Source: a virus | IMG/VR virus record: IMGVR_UViG_3300044730_000222 | Location: 1-64,000 of that record | DNA: 64,000 bases | Reading direction: 5' to 3' (one strand) | In this document: one piece after another, positions 44,790 through 52,437 of the stretch | Position numbering within the stretch: the stretch's first letter is position 1 | How the letters are laid out: each line of letters begins with the position of its first letter | Position numbers and translations under genes: made by a program | The notes under the pieces: model-generated | Told to the model about the DNA's origin: nothing | Database searches by the model: none | What the model saw: only the letters and a program-made list of their open reading frames with translations

Positions 44790-44920
44790 TCTGCAATTGC
44801 CATTTCTTCACACCTAGTGCACATTTTATAATTGTTGCCTGTAAAAGGGCACTTGCCAATTTCAACAAAAGAATGATCTTTTACTATGCAAATAAAAGAA
44901 TTGAGTATATTACGAATCAT
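44786..44920 (-). CDS. Tiny zinc-binding protein (44 aa)
   Basis: A 44-aa frame coupled by ATGA at both ends. It contains C-P-F-T-G-N-N-Y-K-M-C-T-R-C, three closely spaced Cys plus an upstream Cys for a small zinc site. Accepting it closes what would otherwise be a gap in a tightly packed operon. Confidence 0.6.
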   Translation of the reverse strand: MIRNILNSFICIVKDHSFVEIGKCPFTGNNYKMCTRCEEMAIAE

Positions 44921-45186
44921 CGTATAACCTCTCTAGTTACTAACACAATAGCACCCTCCATCTCTAAAGCCTTTTTTACCATAGCAACGTATTTCACTGC
45001 GTCTAGTTTTTCATCATGACTCATATGAATAAAAGACCTTTCATCTAGTTTTATCGTAATAAAAGCCCCATTGTCAATAAGATCAACACCGAAATTTTTG
45101 GGTGCAGATATAGAATGAAAAGCCCTACGCATATCATTTGTATACACAATTACTCCATTGTTAATGCTTGCCAGGTATAAGACCAA
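44917..45186 (-). CDS. Small protein (89 aa)
   Basis: An alpha/beta protein with V-D-L-I-D-N-G-A-F-I-T-I-K-L and a final helix-strand (VKKALEMEGAIVLVTREVIR). It overlaps the WhiB gene by 37 nt. No family is recognised; conserved spacing suggests actinophage-specific. Confidence 0.55.
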   Translation of the reverse strand: MVLYLASINNGVIVYTNDMRRAFHSISAPKNFGVDLIDNGAFITIKLDERSFIHMSHDEKLDAVKYVAMVKKALEMEGAIVLVTREVIR

Positions 45187-45431
45187 TCTTTTTTAGTCTT
45201 ATGATTGTTAAACTCTTTAGATATTTCTCCGCTTTCTAGATAAATACCGCCCCAAACGCCCCACTCTTTACCAGACACACCAACAGCAAAACATTGTCTT
45301 GCTACTGGGCATGTTCTACAAAGAGCATCTACAAATTCTCTTGACTCTAAATTTTCTTCATAGTTATCAAAAAATATATTTGTGTCAGATCCAAGACATT
45401 CAGCATTATCTTTCCATAAATGCTGTTTCAT
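45150..45431 (-). CDS. whiB-like: WhiB-family iron-sulfur regulator
   Basis: A 93-aa protein with an early Cys (A-E-C), then L-C-R-T-C-P-V-A-R-Q-C-F and G-V-W-G-G-I, the Wbl signature: four Cys for a [4Fe-4S] cluster and the G-[VI]-W-G-G turn that contacts the host sigma factor. Wbl proteins are found in actinobacteria and their phages; mycobacteriophage WhiB (TM4) represses the host gene. The C-terminus lacks an obvious AT-hook. It may reprogram host transcription. Confidence 0.88.
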   Translation of the reverse strand: MKQHLWKDNAECLGSDTNIFFDNYEENLESREFVDALCRTCPVARQCFAVGVSGKEWGVWGGIYLESGEISKEFNNHKTKKDWSYTWQALTME

Positions 45432-45434
45432 GGC

Positions 45435-45644
45435 TTATCCCTTATACTTGTTCGGAATATCCCATCCATTGCGAGTAACTGTGTAAATGCGCTGAACATA
45501 CCAGACTCCATCTACCCTAACCCCATTGACGGCAGTACGACCTGCTTCAGAACGTTTACGATCCGCTACATCCCAGCCAACCCAATATAGGTTGTTGTTG
45601 CGAGCAACGATCTTTTCCATTCTTTCTAAATTATTTACAATCAT
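45435..45644 (-). CDS. Conserved actinophage protein (69 aa)
   Basis: Contains L-Y-W-V-G-W-D-V, N-G-V-R-V-D-G-V-W-Y-V-Q-R and N-G-W-D-I-P, a pattern I recall from many small actinophage proteins next to whiB. AGGAG precedes the ATG. The function is unknown. Confidence 0.62.
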   Translation of the reverse strand: MIVNNLERMEKIVARNNNLYWVGWDVADRKRSEAGRTAVNGVRVDGVWYVQRIYTVTRNGWDIPNKYKG

Positions 45645-45652
45645 TGTTTCTC

Positions 45653-46003
45653 CTAATATCTAAAAATTCCTACTTCAACATTTTTTAGTTCTGCTTCAGC
45701 AACCAATTTTGATATAGGCTGTTTTGGCTTACTTAAGAATGCAAAGTAATTTATGTATTCCATATTCTTACTAATCCAAGAAGGAGGAACTTTGTAGTTT
45801 TTTATTTTCATTCCACGGGCCTTCATACCACGTTCAGAAAGATTACAAAATTCTAAAACCATAGAATTAATTTTTACTGGGCCAGCAGAATAAATATTTA
45901 GTTCTTTGTCTTCGCTATTCATGCTAGACATCGCTACACCCATAGCACGTAAAAATACATTATAGTCACTAAAATCACTAGTGCCTTGAACTGCTACTAT
46001 CAT
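45653..46003 (-). CDS. Possible SLOG/Rossmann-like protein (116 aa)
   Basis: The N-terminus MIVAVQGTSDFSDYNVFLRAM and the following E-L-N-I-Y-S-A-G-P resemble the strand-loop-helix of YAcAr/SLOG-type nucleotide-binding proteins. Similar proteins are common in actinophages. A ligand is not evident. It lies beside the 69-aa conserved gene. Confidence 0.5.
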   Translation of the reverse strand: MIVAVQGTSDFSDYNVFLRAMGVAMSSMNSEDKELNIYSAGPVKINSMVLEFCNLSERGMKARGMKIKNYKVPPSWISKNMEYINYFAFLSKPKQPISKLVAEAELKNVEVGIFRY

Positions 46004-46006
46004 TCT

Positions 46007-46387
46007 CTACCCCCTTTTTAAATTATCCAATACAAACATCATTTTGTCAACATCTTGTTGAGACATTTTTGATGTATCAACTGGCTCAGCATTAGCAAAA
46101 TCTGGAGAATCTTTTATTAGTTCTGCAGTATAAAAAATATTATCTGCTACCCAATATGCTCTGTCTTCAATTACTACTACCTTTATTGAATTTTTTCTTG
46201 CATGTTTTTTCAATTGAGAATCTGGCTTTTCTTCCATCTTCTCTGGAACATATCTTCTTAAAAGATTGTGCATATCGCTCTGACTATGCATAACACTTTT
46301 TGCAGATATCTTACTTTTTTGATTAACTATAACAATTATAGCAAAGGACACTATAAAAGTCAATATGATTGACCATAAATAGTCCAT
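46007..46387 (-). CDS. Membrane-anchored protein (126 aa)
   Basis: A membrane helix at residues about 4-22 is followed by a Lys-rich region and a small beta/helix domain (KVVVIEDRAYWVADNIFYTAEL). The topology suggests a signal-anchored cytoplasmic domain. The function is unknown. Confidence 0.55.
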   Translation of the reverse strand: MDYLWSIILTFIVSFAIIVIVNQKSKISAKSVMHSQSDMHNLLRRYVPEKMEEKPDSQLKKHARKNSIKVVVIEDRAYWVADNIFYTAELIKDSPDFANAEPVDTSKMSQQDVDKMMFVLDNLKRG

Positions 46388-46397
46388 TTATTTCCTA

Positions 46398-46568
46398 CTA
46401 CTCAGATTTTGTTTTTGTTGTTTTAATTGCTGGAACTGGCGCAGCCTGATTAATGATTAGTTTGTTTAACTTCAATTGAAGTTGTAAAACTTGAAATTCT
46501 AGATCAGATGCTTTTTGTTTGTAGAAGTTAACTAATTGTTTAACTTCATCAATACCTAAGTCTTCCAT
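46398..46568 (-). CDS. Coiled-coil peptide (56 aa)
   Basis: An ATG at 46568 gives a 56-aa mostly helical protein (DLEFQVLQLQLKLNKLI) with an Ala/Pro/Lys tail. It has the form of a short scaffold or antitoxin-like helix. It directly precedes the 46007 gene on the same strand and follows the 46572 gene by 3 nt. Confidence 0.52.
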   Translation of the reverse strand: MEDLGIDEVKQLVNFYKQKASDLEFQVLQLQLKLNKLIINQAAPVPAIKTTKTKSE

Positions 46569-46571
46569 TGC

Positions 46572-46982
46572 CTACCCCCTTTTTGTGCTAAATGCAGAAC
46601 CCTCCCAGGTCTTTTCCGCTTTGCGCTTTTCACGCTCTACGATTGCACGAGACCAAGAAAATCCTGCGTCTCCACCCCAAGCATCCCACATAATCCTACC
46701 ATTTGAAGGATTACTATTATTATAGAAGTCTTTTCCCTTTTTGTCAACTTCATGACGAGAAAAGAAAGAAAACATTCTTTTTACAGTAGATAATGACATT
46801 GATCTACCAGCAACAATATCTGTGGCACGACCCCAACCAACTGGGGTTCCAGCACCAGTTGCCTTGCCCTCTTCTTTCCAGCGAAGGGCACGTCGTGCTG
46901 CTGATTTCATACCAGATGTAGGGGTATATGTTTCTGCTTTATGAACATCTGATGGTTGTACTACCTTTGTTCTACTTTCCAT
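46572..46982 (-). CDS. Conserved phage protein (GRATDIVAG family, 136 aa)
   Basis: Started at 46982, which has GGGGAG 7 nt upstream. GMKSAARRALRWKEEGKA-GAGTPVGWGRA, S-L-S-T-V-K-R-M-F-S-F-F-S-R-H-E-V-D-K-K and WDAWGGDAGFSW are motifs of a family found in many aquatic phages and fused to capsid or portal proteins in some. It is basic and likely nucleic-acid-associated. The function is unproven. Confidence 0.65.
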   Translation of the reverse strand: MESRTKVVQPSDVHKAETYTPTSGMKSAARRALRWKEEGKATGAGTPVGWGRATDIVAGRSMSLSTVKRMFSFFSRHEVDKKGKDFYNNSNPSNGRIMWDAWGGDAGFSWSRAIVEREKRKAEKTWEGSAFSTKRG

Positions 46983-47109
46983 TTTTTTTCTCCCCATATT
47001 TTCCAAGAACTGCTTTTAAAGTTCCATCTTTACGAAGTCTAACAATCATGCCGTCTTTAATTTGCACGGTATTAAAACCATCATGTCTTTTAAATTTTCC
47101 AGATGACAT
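46972..47109 (-). CDS. Small basic protein (45 aa)
   Basis: The ATG at 47109 overlaps the previous stop (TAATG). The Gly/Lys-rich sequence M-S-S-G-K-F-K-R-H-D-G...LRKDGTLKAVLGKYGEKK recalls ribosomal-protein-like basic peptides. It is coupled to its neighbours; the function is unknown. Confidence 0.55.
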   Translation of the reverse strand: MSSGKFKRHDGFNTVQIKDGMIVRLRKDGTLKAVLGKYGEKKNGK

Positions 47110-47933
47110 TATTTTTTAAATGGATTAGGATCTAAAAATGATCCGCTCCAAAGACCTTTCGTTGTTTCACCTTCTTGAGACTTGTATGTTCCTCCACGAC
47201 GTTTATATTCTTGCACTACCCATCCATTAGCAACTGCTGAAGGATAAACGTCAAACTTATCTTTTGCTTCTTGTACAATTCGTGCATAAAGTCTTGGATT
47301 TGAGGGAGTGCTTCCACCTCTACGTGGCTGAATCATTTCTCCATAGTTAGGCTTTTTAGCCTTATCAAGTTCCTCATTAATCATTCTGCGTCTTGCCTCT
47401 TCAATCTCATCATCTTCGTCTTCCATTTCTCTTTCAGAATTTGCATCTTGGTATGGGGCATTTGCAAGTGTTTTTTTATCAATATTAGATTTCATTGTTT
47501 CTTCTGCATCCATTTCGTGCTCCTTAATATCTATTTTTTGTGCATCTGCATACATCATGCCAATACTATATGCAGTTGGTTCCCATTCGCCATCTTCTTC
47601 TTCATAAATTCTTACAGACATAGCAGGATTTTCTGGTGGCATAGAAACAAGAGCATATTCAGATCCAGGAGTTCCAAGAGTTCCACCTTCAGTCATGATA
47701 TGTTCAATCATTCCATGAATAAGACCTTCTGTTGTAGCACCCATAACAAAATCACCCTCTTTAAGAGTGTGCATAGTTTTGCCTATATTGCCCTCAGATT
47801 GGTTTATAGCGTAGATCTGTGCTGCTGCCTGTGTACGAGTATCATGACAGCCCATTACCTCATTGGTACCCACCTTTAAAGCAGGGTAGCCAGAACAACC
47901 GTATGAACCCTTAGCACCTACACGATATGGCAT
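47109..47933 (-). CDS. Multi-domain conserved phage protein (DUF5872-like C-terminus)
   Basis: A 274-aa protein. Residues 1-50 (SYGCSGYPALKVGTNEVMGCHDTRTQAAAQIYAI) form a Cys-containing module seen in phage capsid-associated proteins; an acidic linker follows. The end (NPRLYARIVQEAKDKFD-YPSAVANGWVVQEYKRRGGTY) matches the DUF5872 pattern, as I recall it. TATAAT lies 6 nt before the ATG, so leaderless. Possibly a prohead or head-associated protein. Confidence 0.62.
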   Translation of the reverse strand: MPYRVGAKGSYGCSGYPALKVGTNEVMGCHDTRTQAAAQIYAINQSEGNIGKTMHTLKEGDFVMGATTEGLIHGMIEHIMTEGGTLGTPGSEYALVSMPPENPAMSVRIYEEEDGEWEPTAYSIGMMYADAQKIDIKEHEMDAEETMKSNIDKKTLANAPYQDANSEREMEDEDDEIEEARRRMINEELDKAKKPNYGEMIQPRRGGSTPSNPRLYARIVQEAKDKFDVYPSAVANGWVVQEYKRRGGTYKSQEGETTKGLWSGSFLDPNPFKK

Positions 47934-47945
47934 ACTCTGATTATA

Positions 47946-48308
47946 TCAGAGTTCTTGGCTTTTAAGCAGCCTCTTTATTTCCTCTATAGACCACTGATCT
48001 TCTTTAGATAGTTTAGATATTTCTTCAAGATCATGGGATTTTGGAGCAAGCCTAACGATGGGGGTATCAGACATAAGATCTATGTCAAGAAATCCTTTTT
48101 CCCATAACCCCATAAGTTTATTGTTAACATCATTAAGATGTTCATGATATAGTTCTGGCATTATTTCTTGTATTTTAGGGGTAAATGAGTATAAGAATTC
48201 CCCAGTATTTTTATCTATGCCAGATACCTGTAGGCCACCATTTAAAAGTAAATAGTCAATTGCTGTTTGCTCATCAGGAATTTCTTTTTTATCCCATGAA
48301 TCAGACAT
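47946..48308 (-). CDS. Small protein, paralogue of 61192 gene (120 aa)
   Basis: The ATG at 48308 overlaps the thioredoxin gene end. A-I-D-Y-L-L-L-N-G-G-L-Q-V-S-G-I-D-x-x-T-G-E-F-L-Y aligns with the 78-aa protein at 61192-61428 (HLLLQNAIEFAGID..TGDILY), then F-T-P-K-I-x-E. Two copies in one phage suggest a conserved role; similar short proteins occur beside terminase in cyanophages. Confidence 0.57.
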   Translation of the reverse strand: MSDSWDKKEIPDEQTAIDYLLLNGGLQVSGIDKNTGEFLYSFTPKIQEIMPELYHEHLNDVNNKLMGLWEKGFLDIDLMSDTPIVRLAPKSHDLEEISKLSKEDQWSIEEIKRLLKSQEL

Positions 48309-48579
48309 CATGTTCAGCACTCCCCCTATGTCCTATAAAAATTTCTAAATCTTCTCTAGTTTGTGAACCAATTATTCTTTTTACTTCTATACCGTTTTCA
48401 AACAAAACAAAGGTTGGAACAGACTGAACTGTAAATGTTTTAACTAAATCAGGATTGTCATCAACATCTATTATTTGAAAACGAGCAGTTGTTTGTTCAG
48501 TATTTAACTCTTCAACAATTGGGCGTGTCTTTCTACAAGGCTGACACCAGTCAGCGGTAAAGTAGTAAACTGTTTTCAT
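48301..48579 (-). CDS. trxA: Thioredoxin
   Basis: A 92-aa thioredoxin fold with W-C-Q-P-C active site, D-V-D-D-N-P and the cis-Pro segment V-P-T-F. It is shorter than bacterial thioredoxin (about 105 aa). It is the likely electron donor for the class II reductase at 1-1985 and may act on other thiols. It overlaps the nuclease gene upstream by 4 nt. Confidence 0.88.
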   Translation of the reverse strand: MKTVYYFTADWCQPCRKTRPIVEELNTEQTTARFQIIDVDDNPDLVKTFTVQSVPTFVLFENGIEVKRIIGSQTREDLEIFIGHRGSAEHDV

Positions 48580-48983
48580 TTTCCAGACTTTTTTCTCTGT
48601 GCTGCTAAGGCAGAAAAATCTTTAACCTTGGTTTCTCCCATGTATCCCCAAGCATATCCATCATTGATCATCATGTCGTTAAGAGATACGGTGTCTCCAT
48701 TTATATATACCCAGCCCAAAATGCGACCATACTTTTCAGAAGAATCCATCTTTTCAGTTTTAATTACAATAGACTTGGCATCTTTAAGATGTTTCTTTAA
48801 ATACTCTTTTGATTCAATTCCCAAACTTTTTTCAAATTTGTCTTTGGTGCGAGATTCTGGAGTGTCTATTCCAGCCATACGAACACGCTGCTCAAAAAGA
48901 ATATTAAAACCAAGATCAATTACAACATCAATGGTATCTCCATCAACTACTGCCCTTACTTCTCTAACGTAGTATTGATACAT
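48576..48983 (-). CDS. Staphylococcal-nuclease-like (thermonuclease) protein
   Basis: A 135-aa SNase fold: V-V-D-G-D-T-I-D-V, R-M-A-G-I-D-T-P-E-S and K-Y-G-R-I-L-G-W-V-Y. These supply the metal-binding Asp/Glu and the Arg of micrococcal nuclease. No signal peptide, so it acts inside the cell, possibly degrading host nucleic acid for dNTPs. Confidence 0.85.
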   Translation of the reverse strand: MYQYYVREVRAVVDGDTIDVVIDLGFNILFEQRVRMAGIDTPESRTKDKFEKSLGIESKEYLKKHLKDAKSIVIKTEKMDSSEKYGRILGWVYINGDTVSLNDMMINDGYAWGYMGETKVKDFSALAAQRKKSGK

Positions 48984-49246
48984 TAATTGTGACTTCCTAT
49001 CAATTTATTCTCTATCAAACGATCACGCTCATCTACAACTTCTAACATAAAAGCCATCATCTTGGTATAGGCATCTGGATTATTCATAATCTTTTCATAG
49101 TGATGCCCACAGAACATTAGGTCGCCAGTAGAGCCTTTAACCTGAACATATGCTTGTGCTCCGCAACTATCACATCTATCAATAGCCTTAAGCACATATT
49201 CTTTTTTAGTTTCCTTAGAAAACTGATCTAGTATTTGGCTACTCAT
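48983..49246 (-). CDS. DUF7455-type actinobacterial zinc protein (87 aa)
   Basis: A-I-D-R-C-D-S-C-G-A-Q-A-Y-V-Q-V followed by L-M-F-C-G-H-H is the DUF7455 pattern, a small zinc protein typical of actinobacterial chromosomes. It supports an actinobacterial host. TATAAT lies 6 nt before the ATG (49258-49253), leaderless. The function is unknown. Confidence 0.75.
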   Translation of the reverse strand: MSSQILDQFSKETKKEYVLKAIDRCDSCGAQAYVQVKGSTGDLMFCGHHYEKIMNNPDAYTKMMAFMLEVVDERDRLIENKLIGSHN

Positions 49247-49270
49247 TCTTATATTATACTCCTAGTTTGA

Positions 49271-49975
49271 TTATTCATAATTTTTTTTCTCCCAAAACAT
49301 TTTTTTATAAGCATCAATAAATACACTTTTTAATCTTCTAAAGGATCTGTCTAAATTAGCCACTCCAAACTCTGATTTCCAAGAATCCCTTTTTATTGGA
49401 ATAACCTGTGCAATTGGGGTTCCTTTTGGTATTACACCATTAAAATTTGAATCAGACAAAAAGAATGGAAACTCTATTGCTAAATCATATGAATCTGTAT
49501 CAACAATTCCAGGAAGTATTACCATTTTATTATCATGATGCATTGGTGGAATAAAAAGTGAAGAGTATCCAGGTGGTGTTTTAACTACCCATAAATTGTT
49601 AAATTTTGCAATTTTTAAATTTTCATTAAAACTTGTACTTGGATAGTTTGGAATCTGTACTGTATCATGAAAAGTAATAGTTGGTTGATCTACTGGAGCC
49701 ATACCCCATTTATAAAACGGTATGCCCTCAACAAATGTAATCTCTATATCGCAATATGTTTTTATTAAATAGCCAGAACTCATAGAGTCTAAAAACGGTA
49801 TGCATTTTTTAACTGACAGATTATTGACTTTTCCATAGTCATTTATTGTAGGATATTTAGAATCTATATATGGCTTAACATCCTTATACCATTCTGGTAT
49901 CATAGTTTTTGCTGGTACAGGCTTAATATCATCAAAAGCATCAAAGTCACAATAAAATTTTATGATTTTATCCAT
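49271..49975 (-). CDS. DUF6065-like phage protein, copy 3
   Basis: A 234-aa protein from the ATG at 49975, which has GGAAA upstream. I-P-E-W-Y, T-P-P-G-Y-S, P-G-I-V-D-T-D and K-G-T-P-I-A-Q-V-I-P-I-K-R-D. It is very similar in motif order to the copies at 14801 and 44088. The function is unknown. Confidence 0.62.
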   Translation of the reverse strand: MDKIIKFYCDFDAFDDIKPVPAKTMIPEWYKDVKPYIDSKYPTINDYGKVNNLSVKKCIPFLDSMSSGYLIKTYCDIEITFVEGIPFYKWGMAPVDQPTITFHDTVQIPNYPSTSFNENLKIAKFNNLWVVKTPPGYSSLFIPPMHHDNKMVILPGIVDTDSYDLAIEFPFFLSDSNFNGVIPKGTPIAQVIPIKRDSWKSEFGVANLDRSFRRLKSVFIDAYKKMFWEKKNYE

Positions 49976-49976
49976 A

Positions 49977-50150
49977 TTATTTCCTATTATCCGTTCTATA
50001 AAAACCGCTGCCATTAAAAATTGCTGGAGTAGCATTCCAAACCCTCTGCATTAATTGAGAGCAACATGTCGGCCCTCTATCTTCTCCAAATTCTTTGCGA
50101 AACTCTATTACGGTTCCACATAAAATACATTTATAGTCATAAACTGGCAT
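49977..50150 (-). CDS. FmdB-family zinc-ribbon protein (57 aa)
   Basis: M-P-V-Y-D-Y-K-C-I-L-C-G at the start and N-G-S-G-F-Y-R-T-D at the end are the FmdB (putative regulator) signature, with C-x-x-C and C-C for zinc. FmdB-like ribbons are chromosomal in many bacteria and appear in cyanophages. It is immediately upstream of the DUF6065-like gene on the same strand. Confidence 0.78.
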   Translation of the reverse strand: MPVYDYKCILCGTVIEFRKEFGEDRGPTCCSQLMQRVWNATPAIFNGSGFYRTDNRK

Positions 50151-50164
50151 ATATCAAGTATATC

Positions 50165-50440
50165 CTATGCGGTTCTCATTGTCAATCTAGTATATGTGCG
50201 TATTCTGTGGCAATTGGCACATACCACCTCACACTTTTTAATCTCTTTCATAATTGCCTTCCAAGAAAATCCATCGTGAATCATTCTAGAGACATTGTAT
50301 TTTTTGTCTCTTATGTGATCAAAATCTAATACTATGTGATTTTTTTCTCCGCAGTCTACGCATCCACTTGCTATCTTTATTTCAGCAAGTTTCTTTTTAT
50401 ACTGCTGTTTATTATAGTGTGCTAGTTCTTTTTCAGTCAT
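50165..50440 (-). CDS. HNH endonuclease
   Basis: A 91-aa protein from the ATG at 50440 (9 nt from TATAAT, 50455-50450). G-C-V-D-C-G, V-L-D-F-D-H-I and V-V-C-A-N-C-H-R are the HNH order with two zinc-knuckle CxxC pairs. It is small and stand-alone, as in free-standing phage HNH or homing enzymes. Confidence 0.78.
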   Translation of the reverse strand: MTEKELAHYNKQQYKKKLAEIKIASGCVDCGEKNHIVLDFDHIRDKKYNVSRMIHDGFSWKAIMKEIKKCEVVCANCHRIRTYTRLTMRTA

Positions 50441-50471
50441 AGCAATTACATTATAGCAAAGATTATTTGAG

Positions 50472-50546
50472 CCCCGCATAGGAATTCAAGCACGAAGGCC
50501 GAATTTAAGGAAAAGGTAACTAGTCCATCCCAAGGCCTATGCGGGG
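50472..50546. ncRNA. Long-stem structured element
   Basis: CCCCGCATAGG (50472-50482) and CCTATGCGGGG (50536-50546) are perfect 11-bp complements around a 53-nt inner region with further pairing possibilities. It lies between the Hsp20 and HNH genes with no frame. It may be a structured RNA, a terminator without T run or a recombination site. Confidence 0.45.
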
Positions 50547-50563
50547 ACTTCTATTATACTCTT

Positions 50564-50995
50564 TTACTTTTTAGCAACTTTAATAGCAATTTCCTTTGGC
50601 TTTTTTTCCTCTGGAACAATGCGATCAATGTCAATGTGAAGCATTCCATCTTTCATCTCTGCTCCAGTTACTTCCATATATTCACCAAGAGCAAATGTGC
50701 GGGTAAACTTGCGTGTTGCAATACCCTTATGAATTGCTTCTCCTTCAGTTTCTGTAGTGATTTCTCCCTTAACCACAAGAGTTCCATCTTCAACAGTTAC
50801 TTTTACATCATCTTTTGTGAAGCCAGCAACCGCTACAGACAACTTAAAGGTATCTTCATCTACCTTAATTAAATCATAAGGTGGATAAGATTGACGTGTT
50901 GCGGTATTGTGTACATGATTAAAGCGGTTCAATTCACGATTGAAACCAATAAAAAAAGGATCTTTAAAAAGATCCAGGGTATACGAACTTACCAT
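50564..50995 (-). CDS. hsp20: Hsp20 / alpha-crystallin small heat-shock protein
   Basis: A 143-aa protein from the ATG at 50995 with AAGGAG upstream and TATAAT about 50 nt further back. Central alpha-crystallin domain: Y-P-P-Y-D-L-I, V-A-V-A-G-F-T-K-D-D-V-K-V-T-V and G-I-A-T-R-K-F-T-R-T-F. Typical I-A-I-K-V end. These chaperones hold unfolding proteins; a phage copy may assist virion assembly, as in cyanophages. Confidence 0.9.
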   Translation of the reverse strand: MVSSYTLDLFKDPFFIGFNRELNRFNHVHNTATRQSYPPYDLIKVDEDTFKLSVAVAGFTKDDVKVTVEDGTLVVKGEITTETEGEAIHKGIATRKFTRTFALGEYMEVTGAEMKDGMLHIDIDRIVPEEKKPKEIAIKVAKK

Positions 50996-51053
50996 TTTAT
51001 TCTCCTTTTCAGCGAGTTTGTATGCGTACCCCCATTTGGCGGGTACAAAATAA

Positions 51054-51419
51054 TTATAGCATATCCTTAGCCAAATACGCAATAGCCCTATTAAGTCTAT
51101 CTATGCTATCTTGAAATACTCCAAGACCTCTATTACAATTATGGCATAAATGTCCTCTAAAACTATCTTTGATATGGTCATGATCTACTACCCAAACACT
51201 AGCATTTCCACCAGTACCTTTTAATTCTTCTTCATTTTTTAAACAAATAGGACATACATATCCTTCTGGTGGATAACCATGTAATTTTTTAAGAATATCT
51301 CTTTCTTTAGATAATTTATTTGCACAAGACTTACATTCAGGTCTTAAATATTTACCACCTGAAGATGGAGAAAATTGAGAATCATCTAAACTTGTTTTAC
51401 ATTTACTGCAAGTCTTCAC
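51054..51419 (-). CDS. Recombination endonuclease VII-like protein
   Basis: A 121-aa protein with an N-terminal C-S-K-C/C-K-S-C zinc pair and then C-P-I-C-L, V-V-D-H-D-H and R-G-H-L-C-H-N-C-N-R-G-L-G, the endonuclease VII HNH pattern. Such enzymes resolve branched DNA before packaging. It sits directly downstream of the two tRNA genes. Confidence 0.82.
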   Translation of the reverse strand: MKTCSKCKTSLDDSQFSPSSGGKYLRPECKSCANKLSKERDILKKLHGYPPEGYVCPICLKNEEELKGTGGNASVWVVDHDHIKDSFRGHLCHNCNRGLGVFQDSIDRLNRAIAYLAKDML

Positions 51420-51420
51420 G

Positions 51421-51492
51421 AGCCTCCTATAGGATTTGAACCTATGACAACCCGCTTACAAGGCGGGTACTCTACCCCTGAGTTAAGGAGGC
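51421..51492 (-). tRNA. tRNA-Thr (anticodon TGT)
   Basis: On the minus strand a cloverleaf is visible: acceptor GCCTCCT/AGGAGGC, D arm with GGGGTAGAG, anticodon stem CCCGC/GCGGG with loop CTTGTAA, and T arm ATAGG-TTCAAAT-CCTAT. No CCA is encoded. It reads ACA codons, frequent in this AT-rich genome. Confidence 0.92.
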
Positions 51493-51496
51493 AAAG

Positions 51497-51567
51497 AGCG
51501 GATAGCGAGAATTGAACTCGCACATTAACCTTGGCAAGGTTACGAACTACCACTATGCAATATCCGC
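51497..51567 (-). tRNA. tRNA-Gly (anticodon GCC)
   Basis: Acceptor GCGGATA/TATCCGC, D arm with GTGGTAG, anticodon stem TAACC/GGTTA with loop TTGCCAA, and T arm GCGAG-TTCAATT-CTCGC. It lies 4 nt from tRNA-Thr; the two are probably processed from one transcript. No CCA is encoded. Confidence 0.92.
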
Positions 51568-51586
51568 CTTAGCCTACAAAAATAGA

Positions 51587-52429
51587 CTAATTGTTTACAT
51601 CTACAAACAAATTAGTTGTAAATGATTCTAACGATGCAGGCTTAGCAACAGACTTTAGATAATTATAAGTATCAGAGAAGTTACCCTTATAATTCTTAGC
51701 CCAATAAGCAGCAAGTGCTGATGTAGCAGCAGAAGTTCCCATTGATCCGTTTACTGTGCCAAGGGCAAAGAAGTCCACTTCAGCAGATCTATTTGCATAC
51801 CGCTCAACATTGCCACGAACCCCCACAGAACTAACGGCAATTGCTTCCGCAACACAGGAAGGGTAGTCAATCCTTGAATAATCATAACGATTGCCAGTTG
51901 CAAACAATGAACCTACGCCCATATTTTGTAGATTTACAATGGCATTTCTCAATGCTGGATTTACTGGACAGTAATTGCCTTTGGTAGAAAACTTTGTTTC
52001 TCCCACTGCTGCAGATACTGCAACAATATTGAACTTAGTCTTATTCTTTGCTACCCACTCCAAAGCCTGACGAACTGTGCTATTTACATTTACTCCATTA
52101 CGCATGACATTTCCACGATTATCTTGTGGGAAAATACGAATAAACACAATGTTCATATTTGGATTTACCGACTGTGCAATTTGTACCATCTTAGTGCCAT
52201 GCTCAAAACCCTTTGTTGCTGGCATATGTGCAGATCCTGGACCTTCCATATATGACTGCTTATTTGGGCAACGCTTTTCTTCCATAAGGCAAACCTCATA
52301 GAAAACACTTACCTGTGTTGTATCAATTGCTGTATCAATAATTGCAATTGCTGGTTTTTCATTTGCTGATACCGCTGGTAAAAATGCAGCGATAAATAGC
52401 ATTGTTAATAGCCCCACTATTTTTTTCAT
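51587..52429 (-). CDS. Secreted subtilisin-like serine protease
   Basis: A 280-aa protein with a signal peptide (MKKIVGLLTMLFIAAFLPAVSA). The catalytic order is Asp in A-I-I-D-T-A-I-D, His in H-G-T-K-M, oxyanion Asn in A-T-G-N and Ser in G-T-S-A-A-T-S. Subtilases with signal peptides are uncommon in phages; it could cleave host surface proteins, aid release or block superinfection. It is promoter-proximal to the tRNA pair on the minus strand. An AGGAG ribosome site is present. Confidence 0.85.
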   Translation of the reverse strand: MKKIVGLLTMLFIAAFLPAVSANEKPAIAIIDTAIDTTQVSVFYEVCLMEEKRCPNKQSYMEGPGSAHMPATKGFEHGTKMVQIAQSVNPNMNIVFIRIFPQDNRGNVMRNGVNVNSTVRQALEWVAKNKTKFNIVAVSAAVGETKFSTKGNYCPVNPALRNAIVNLQNMGVGSLFATGNRYDYSRIDYPSCVAEAIAVSSVGVRGNVERYANRSAEVDFFALGTVNGSMGTSAATSALAAYWAKNYKGNFSDTYNYLKSVAKPASLESFTTNLFVDVNN

Positions 52430-52437
52430 TGCTCTCC

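Noticed and set aside
45150-45431. AT-hook transcription factor activity of the WhiB-like protein
   Set aside because: No R-G-R-P type C-terminal motif is present, so direct DNA binding is not supported by sequence.
50472-50546. Third tRNA gene
   Set aside because: The 11-bp stem is too long for an acceptor arm, and no anticodon or T arm could be drawn on either strand.
51421-51567. tRNA pair as an integration attachment site
   Set aside because: No integrase gene or duplicated tRNA end is found in the window; the tRNAs look like functional phage tRNAs.
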